Origin: Clostridiales bacterium
GTDB taxonomy: Bacteria > Bacillota_A > Clostridia > Oscillospirales > Oscillospiraceae
Assembly (NCBI GenBank): GCA_019417795.1
Contig: DXUR01000023.1
Coordinates: forward strand, 1-17,502
Direction: 5' to 3'
DNA: 17,502 bases
Below are positions 13,293 through 17,502 of this stretch, piece after piece. A program made the translations under genes and the position numbers. Position 1 is the first letter of the stretch, and each line of letters begins with the position of its first letter. The notes under the pieces were generated by a model. It ran no database searches, had not been told where the DNA came from, and worked only from the letters and a program-made list of their open reading frames with translations.

Positions 13293-14295
13293 GACCGACC
13301 CGGAATTTCAGAGCAAGATCCCACCCCTTACATTTGAAGAACTGAACCAGCTGGAAGCAAACATTCTACGGGATGGACGCATCCTCAACCCTATCATTGT
13401 ATGGGAGGGCCTGATCGTAGATGGGCACAACCGTTACACGATCGCCAAGAAGCACCCAGAGATCCCTTTTACCATCCACGAGAAAGAGTTCGCCAGCCGC
13501 TATGAAGCGATCATCTGGATCTGCAAGAATCAGCTGGGGCGGCGCAACCTCACCCCGGAACAAAAGAAGTACCTTATCGGAAAACAGTATGAGGCTGAGA
13601 AAATGAAGCTAGGGGGAGATCACGGAAACAGCCGTAGTTCAAACGGCACATTTAGCCCAAATTCCCAAAATGGGGATTTGGGTAACAGCCGAACAACTTG
13701 TAAAAAAATTGCCGCTGAAAACGGCATTAGCAAGAACACAGTACTTCGTGCAGAACAGTTTTCCAAAGGTGTAGACGCCGCCGAAGAAGCCGTTCCTGGC
13801 ACACGGAAAAAAGTGCTTTCCGGCGAGGTCAAACCTACCGCCTCTGAGATCGCATCCGTTGCCCGTGCCCCTCCGGAAGACCGTGCGGCGCTGGTCGCTG
13901 CAATCTGCAAAGCCAAAGAGCCGCTGTCACAAAAACAGAAATCTCCTCCAGCCACAACTACACCGCTGTCCGATGCCGGTACATCCGATGAAGATGCAAC
14001 GTCCGCTCCAACTCCATCCGAGCCGACTTTTCCACCAAAAGCCGGAGAATCGTTGAAAGCTGACCGCCAGCAGATTCTTGAGATCGCAAATGGGCGCTAC
14101 CATGCCAAACAGCTTGCGGACGGAGCGGCCATGCTCTGTGAAGTATCCGGTGCCGTCAATAGTATGATCCGACGCTGGGAGAGTGTTTTTCGGGACTATC
14201 CCGACCTTCTGACCGATGCAGGCAATCGTGCTGTGGTAAAGAGAACGATCCAGAAGGTCAAAGACTATCTGCAAAGATTGGAGGATACGATATGA
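13273..14295 (+). CDS. ParB-like N-terminal domain protein
   Basis: A 340-residue protein whose first 90 residues form a ParB/Srx-like domain: a helix LNQLEANILRDG, then LNPIIVWEGLIVDGHNRY (about 38-55), matching the ParB motif for CTP/DNA-linked function. A helix-turn-helix-like stretch (AAENGISKNTVLRAEQF) follows, then a low-complexity Pro/Thr/Ser linker (about 220-255) and a helical C-terminus. It may help partition or regulate the element. The start is ATG 13273 with AAAGGA about 10 bases upstream; the open frame extends further 5' only as a shadow of the zinc-ribbon gene. Its stop overlaps the next start (ATGA). Confidence 0.8.
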   Translation: MNPNVLKTDPEFQSKIPPLTFEELNQLEANILRDGRILNPIIVWEGLIVDGHNRYTIAKKHPEIPFTIHEKEFASRYEAIIWICKNQLGRRNLTPEQKKYLIGKQYEAEKMKLGGDHGNSRSSNGTFSPNSQNGDLGNSRTTCKKIAAENGISKNTVLRAEQFSKGVDAAEEAVPGTRKKVLSGEVKPTASEIASVARAPPEDRAALVAAICKAKEPLSQKQKSPPATTTPLSDAGTSDEDATSAPTPSEPTFPPKAGESLKADRQQILEIANGRYHAKQLADGAAMLCEVSGAVNSMIRRWESVFRDYPDLLTDAGNRAVVKRTIQKVKDYLQRLEDTI

Positions 14296-15125
14296 GCCAT
14301 TTGAACTGCCTCCGCACCATGCCTGAGATCACCGATGAAGCCGTTATTGAAGCGCTCTTTGCGCAGCGGCCGTATGAGGAGAAGGTCCTCAACAGCGCCT
14401 ATCTGGAGATCCCTGCCGAATACCAGCGGGAACTGAGCATCCCGAACATTGAGCGGATGTCCGCAGAGTTCACCGAATGGATCGCCAACCCTCCCAAGGT
14501 CAGCTACCGGGATGGTCACTACTACGTTTTTGATGGGCAGCACACCCTCATGACCCGCAAAGCCATGAATGGAGGTGCAGACCTCCCCATCATCTGCAAG
14601 GTGTACTACGGGCTGACGCAGGAGGAAGAAGCCATCCTCTTTTCCAGGCAGACCGGCGTTTCCGCACCTCTGACCGCCGGCGCAAAGCTGCGTGCGGCTC
14701 TGTTTGGCAAGGACGCCGAAGCTATCGCCTTCCTGAACGCCACCGAAAGCACCGGCTTGCAGCTGGGTCTGGACAGCTACCGTGCCCCATGGAAGATCAT
14801 CTGCATCCGCACCGCCTTCAAGGAGTACAAGACCTATGGCGCAGACCTCTACAAAGAAGCTCTGACCATGCTGGCAAGAGGATGGGAGGGAGACCCGGAT
14901 TCTCTCCGCTCCGGTATCCTTCAAGGAATGATGCGTTTTGTGGCCCTCTATCAGGGAGAGTATGACCCGGAGCGTCTGGTCAAACGTCTGCACACCGTCC
15001 ACCCCATGACCCTGGTACGGGATGAAAAATCCCTGAGCGGCACCGTCCGCTACAAGTATATGATGCTGATCCTGCGCACCTACAACGGTGCCAGCCGCCG
15101 CCGCAACCTACCTATCAAGCCGTAA
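14292..15125 (+). CDS. ParB-like (DUF6551-type) element protein
   Basis: A 277-residue protein with a ParB/sulfiredoxin-like core: YYVFDGQHTLMTRKAM near residues 77-92 is the signature, preceded by the helix ERMSAEFTEWIANPP. It resembles the DUF6551 proteins common beside ParB-like genes in Firmicutes elements. The ATG overlaps the stop of the preceding ParB-like gene (ATGA), so the pair is translated together and may act together in maintenance or replication of the element. The biochemical role is unknown. Confidence 0.75.
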   Translation: MSHLNCLRTMPEITDEAVIEALFAQRPYEEKVLNSAYLEIPAEYQRELSIPNIERMSAEFTEWIANPPKVSYRDGHYYVFDGQHTLMTRKAMNGGADLPIICKVYYGLTQEEEAILFSRQTGVSAPLTAGAKLRAALFGKDAEAIAFLNATESTGLQLGLDSYRAPWKIICIRTAFKEYKTYGADLYKEALTMLARGWEGDPDSLRSGILQGMMRFVALYQGEYDPERLVKRLHTVHPMTLVRDEKSLSGTVRYKYMMLILRTYNGASRRRNLPIKP

Positions 15126-15160
15126 TGCTACTTTCCCGGTCCTAGGGGGTTCTTCTCACT

Positions 15161-15190
15161 GCAAAGGCCGCCCATAGGGGCTGCTTTTGC
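15161..15190 (+). terminator. Terminator-like hairpin after the ParB-like pair
   Basis: GCAAAGGCCGCCC (15161-15173) and GGGCTGCTTTTGC (15178-15190) form a 13-bp stem with one mismatch, one G-T pair and a 4-nt loop. The T run lies inside the stem, so termination may be only partial. Confidence 0.5.
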
Positions 15191-15214
15191 CTACATAAAA
15201 AGGGGGGCAAGCCG

Positions 15215-15634
15215 CTGAAAAGTCTGAACATCCACCGTGGTGAGATCTATTTTGCAGACCTCGACCCGCACAGTGGCTCCGAGCAAGGAGGAAAACGCCC
15301 TGTTATTGTTTTGCAAAATAATACAGGAAACAAATTTTCTCCCACCGTGATCGTTGCAGCTGTGAGCTCAAAGGTCTCCAAAAAGCCAAATCAGCCCACC
15401 CATGTCCTCGTGGACAAAAACCCTGCGTTCCGCTGTCCATCAATCGTGCTGTTGGAGCAGATCTCCACCATTGATAAGAAGCGCATCTGCAATTTTATGG
15501 GGATGACCACTGACCAGGAAATGCAGCAAATTGAGAATGCCCTAAAATGCAGCCTGGCCCTGGAACAGGAATGCCCGCCCCATGCAATACAGGAGGGATC
15601 GACCGTTGCCAGAAAAAACTCTGCATCCGTGTGA
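15215..15634 (+). CDS. MazF/PemK-family toxin with probable CTG start
   Basis: A 139-residue PemK/MazF-type protein; such toxins are mRNA endoribonucleases. The N-terminal family block is clear: IHRGEIYFADLDPHSGSEQGG KRPVIVLQN-like sequence (about residues 5-32), then VIVAAVSSK and the C-terminal IVLLEQISTIDKKRI. No ATG, GTG or usable TTG exists in frame before this block: a TTG at 15311 would cut off its core. CTG 15215 lies 7 bases after AAGGGGGG and is my best start (CTG 15224 also possible). No MazE-like antitoxin gene is seen upstream. The stop lies inside the next gene's start region, giving a 29-base overlap. It may stabilise the element. Confidence 0.75.
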   Translation: MKSLNIHRGEIYFADLDPHSGSEQGGKRPVIVLQNNTGNKFSPTVIVAAVSSKVSKKPNQPTHVLVDKNPAFRCPSIVLLEQISTIDKKRICNFMGMTTDQEMQQIENALKCSLALEQECPPHAIQEGSTVARKNSASV

Positions 15635-15845
15635 TGCCTACCGTATCATGCTTCGGGATTACCCGGATGTCCTGAATATCGAACAAATGTGCGAGATATT
15701 GGGGATCAGCACCAAAACCGGTTATGCACTTTTGAAGAACGGAAAAGTCCAGCATTTGAGGATCGGGCGCTTCTACCGCATTCCCAAAGCGCATCTTTTA
15801 ACCTATCTGATCGCATTTGCACCCGACAACATAGCGCAGACGTGA
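15606..15845 (+). CDS. Excisionase-like HTH protein
   Basis: A 79-residue protein with a MerR/excisionase-type HTH: VLNIEQMCEILGISTKTGYALLKNGKVQHLRIGRFYRIPK shows a recognition helix (TKTGYALLKNG) and the wing (LRIGRFYRI) typical of Xis-like small proteins. I choose TTG 15606, 8 bases after AGGAGGG, because the in-frame ATG at 15582 lies upstream of that site. It overlaps the mazF-like gene by 29 bp and precedes the integrase by about 100 bp, so it is the probable recombination-directionality factor. Confidence 0.8.
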   Translation: MPEKTLHPCDAYRIMLRDYPDVLNIEQMCEILGISTKTGYALLKNGKVQHLRIGRFYRIPKAHLLTYLIAFAPDNIAQT

Positions 15846-15942
15846 CATCCTTGCATTCTCTCCTGCTGTTTTATACACTGGTGGTGTCAGCAGCAGAAGT
15901 TCCATAAATTCAAGTGGATGCACAAGAACAGGAGGAAACACC

Positions 15943-17118
15943 ATGGTAGCAGGGCATCTGCAAGAAAAAAACAACTTCTATTACATCGTTCTGAGTTACA
16001 AGGATGAAACCGGAAAGCGAAGGACCAAGTGGGAATCAACGGGCCTTCCGGTCAAGAAAAACAAAAAGAAAGCCGAGGCTCTTTTGCAGGAACGTCGGAG
16101 GAACTTTATCCCCCCAGTCACTGTAGCCGAAATCCGTTTAGACGAGGACATTCTTTTTGCCGACTTCATGCTGAAATGGCTGGAAGTCACGAAAAGCACG
16201 ATCCAGCTCACGACCTACGCAAGCTATCAGGGAATGGTAGAGCACATTATCGTTCCCTATTTCCGCAAACACAGCATCAAGCTGGTAGAGCTGAAAGCCA
16301 CCGATCTACAGGATTTCTACGCCAAGCAGCTGGAGCGGGTCAAGCCAAACACCGTGATCCACTATCACGCAAATATCCACAAAGCTTTGAAGTATGCGGT
16401 CAAGATCGACCTGATCCCCTCAAACCCGGCAGATAAGGTCGAACGTCCGAAAAAGGACGATTTCAAAGGCAGCTACTACACTGCCGAAGAGATCCACGCC
16501 CTGACCGAGGCGGCATATGGAACCAAACTGGAGATACCGGTCCTTTTGGCATCCTTCTATGGCCTGCGCCGCAGCGAGGTGCTGGGGCTGAAATGGGATG
16601 CCATCGACTTTGAAGCCAATACAATGGAGGTCAAACGTATCGTCACACAGGCATCCATTGACGGCAAAAAAGTCCTTGTTCAGGCCGACCGTGCAAAAAC
16701 CAAATCCAGTCTGCGCACCCTGCCTCTGGTGCCGCCCATCCGTGACCGTCTGCTGGAGCTGAAAGGTCAGCAGGAGACCTACCGCCGTCTGTGCCGCAGC
16801 AGCTACAATCCAGACTATCTCGGCTATCTGTGTGTGGACGAGATCGGGAACATCCTCCGCCCCAATTATGTTTCCGAGCAGTTCCCGAAGCTGCTGGAGA
16901 AAAACGGTCTGCGCCCCATCCGCTTTCATGATCTGCGCCATAGTTGTGCCAGCCTTCTTCTAGCAAACGGCGTTCCCATGAAGCAGATCCAGGAATGGCT
17001 GGGCCACAGCGACTTCTCCACCACCGCCAACATCTATGCCCACCTGGACTACGCTTCCAAACTTTCTTCTGCACAGGCTATGCTGGAATGTCTGGGCTAT
17101 GGCAATGCATCCGCATGA
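15943..17118 (+). CDS. int: Tyrosine site-specific integrase
   Basis: A 391-residue phage/ICE-type tyrosine recombinase. The N-terminus (about 1-60) is an arm-type DNA-binding domain, residues 70-165 the SAM-like core-binding domain, and 175-385 the catalytic domain with Arg209 (GLRRSE), His329 and Arg332 (HDLRH), His355 (LGHS) and nucleophile Tyr365 (ANIYAHLDY). GGAGGAAAC precedes ATG 15943. The gene points at the tRNA-Ser 90 bp downstream, the usual arrangement for an element integrated at a tRNA 3' end. It should catalyse integration and, with the excisionase-like protein, excision. Confidence 0.93.
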   Translation: MVAGHLQEKNNFYYIVLSYKDETGKRRTKWESTGLPVKKNKKKAEALLQERRRNFIPPVTVAEIRLDEDILFADFMLKWLEVTKSTIQLTTYASYQGMVEHIIVPYFRKHSIKLVELKATDLQDFYAKQLERVKPNTVIHYHANIHKALKYAVKIDLIPSNPADKVERPKKDDFKGSYYTAEEIHALTEAAYGTKLEIPVLLASFYGLRRSEVLGLKWDAIDFEANTMEVKRIVTQASIDGKKVLVQADRAKTKSSLRTLPLVPPIRDRLLELKGQQETYRRLCRSSYNPDYLGYLCVDEIGNILRPNYVSEQFPKLLEKNGLRPIRFHDLRHSCASLLLANGVPMKQIQEWLGHSDFSTTANIYAHLDYASKLSSAQAMLECLGYGNASA

Positions 17119-17162
17119 TGCCAAGCCCCAAAAAGACAGGGTGCAGCGGGCGCTGTTCCGGC

Positions 17163-17203
17163 AAAAAAGAATGGACAGACGAATAAAATTCATCTGTCCA
17201 TTC
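17163..17203 (-). terminator. Terminator of the tRNA-Ser transcript
   Basis: GAATGGACAGA (17169-17179) and TCTGTCCATTC (17193-17203) form a perfect 11-bp stem with an inner GAAT/ATTC pair. On the minus strand, downstream of the tRNA, it is followed by six T. It can also end the integrase transcript in the other direction. Confidence 0.85.
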
Positions 17204-17207
17204 GGTT

Positions 17208-17296
17208 TGGCGGAGCAGCAGGGATTTGAACCCTGGCAACCTTACGGTTCTACGAGATTTCGAGTCACGCCTCTTCGACCACTTGAGTACTGCTCC
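17208..17296 (-). tRNA. tRNA-Ser(CGA), likely integration site
   Basis: A class II tRNA: acceptor GGAGCAG pairs with CTGCTCC, D stem CTC/GAG, anticodon loop CTCGAAA with anticodon CGA, variable arm ACC-GTAA-GGT, T arm CAGGG-TTCAAAT-CCCTG, and an encoded CCA end. The anticodon stem CGTGA/TCTCG has one T-T mismatch in the middle. Its 3' end faces the integrase gene, so the attachment site probably lies in its 3' half or anticodon region. Confidence 0.88.
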
Positions 17297-17446
17297 ACAT
17301 ATTAAATTGTTGGAACGTGCTGAACGCTCCGGGAAAACTTTGGAGAGAATTTTAGGAGAGAACCCCCAAAAAACGCCTTGAAGCAATCACTGAAAAGTGG
17401 CTTGAAACCTAGAAAAATCGGGTTCCCTCTTCCAAAAAGCCAGCTC
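17297..17446. other. Spacer between the tRNA and its relic copy
   Basis: No gene, promoter or repeat is supported here. It contains A-rich strings and no tRNA T arm that could complete the relic copy. Confidence 0.4.
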
Positions 17447-17488
17447 GATTTCGAGTGCGACCTCTTACGACCACTTGAGTAATGCTCC
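17447..17488 (-). pseudogene. Relic 5' half of a second tRNA-Ser
   Basis: This stretch matches the 5' half of the tRNA-Ser at 17256-17296 (shared TACTCAAGTGGTCG, AAGAGG and ACTCGAAATC, with one insertion and several substitutions). The match ends just past the anticodon loop; no variable arm, T arm or complementary acceptor end follows. It is probably the remnant of a broken target tRNA or older attachment site, rather than a working gene. Confidence 0.7.
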
Positions 17489-17502
17489 ATATTCACAATA
17501 CA

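Noticed and set aside
14265..15002. A 245-residue minus-strand frame over the DUF6551-type gene
   Set aside because: The plus strand has a coupled ATGA start and a ParB-like signature; the reverse frame has no ribosome site or motif.
15311..15634. Short toxin starting at TTG 15311
   Set aside because: This would remove the conserved N-terminal RGEIYFADL...GSEQGG block of the family, which is intact in the same frame upstream.
1..17502. CRISPR arrays and insertion sequences
   Set aside because: No regularly spaced repeats of suitable length and no transposase gene were seen.

Overview
The window looks like accessory DNA from a gut Firmicute. The GC-rich plasmid/ICE-type backbone, strong AGGAGG ribosome sites and gene families suggest an Oscillospiraceae (Faecalibacterium-like) host, but that is inference, since no chromosomal marker gene is present. 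It reads as the right part of a mobilizable or conjugative element integrated next to a tRNA-Ser gene and carrying an AT-richer cargo block.

Layout. (1) About 1-3965 is a mobilization module: the C-terminal part of a large SNF2-type helicase with a closed 5' end, a MobC-type protein, a small zinc-finger gene on the opposite strand, and a MOBP-type relaxase ending in a strong terminator. (2) About 4072-8174, minus strand, is a peptide (RiPP) cluster: a radical SAM/SPASM maturase, a secreted beta-repeat protein, a 58-residue peptide with seven cysteines, and an ABC exporter. (3) About 8431-11816 is control: a small XRE regulator on the minus strand, then on the plus strand an agr-type quorum-sensing set in the order response regulator (LytTR), histidine kinase, AgrB, AgrD. 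AgrB is split by a -1 frameshift at a run of seven A. (4) About 11858-15125 is backbone: two zinc-ribbon proteins, an XRE regulator, two gene-free stretches rich in hairpins, a ParB-like protein and a second ParB-like (DUF6551-type) protein. (5) About 15215-17296 is a MazF/PemK-type toxin with a probable CTG start, an excisionase-like protein, a tyrosine integrase and tRNA-Ser(CGA). A degraded copy of the 5' half of that tRNA lies at the right edge.

How the parts may work together. The two promoters that matter, one before agrB and one before the radical SAM gene, each carry a pair of ACTG-centred boxes exactly 21 bp apart and about 36 bp from the -10. This is the geometry expected for a LytTR-family regulator. 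I infer that the AgrD-derived signal, sensed by the kinase and relayed by the LytTR regulator, turns on both its own operon and production of a radical-SAM-modified, Cys-rich peptide that the ABC protein exports. I believe this quorum-controlled peptide cluster, including the short precursor gene, is the most interesting content of the window. All function assignments come from reading motifs; no database search was run.
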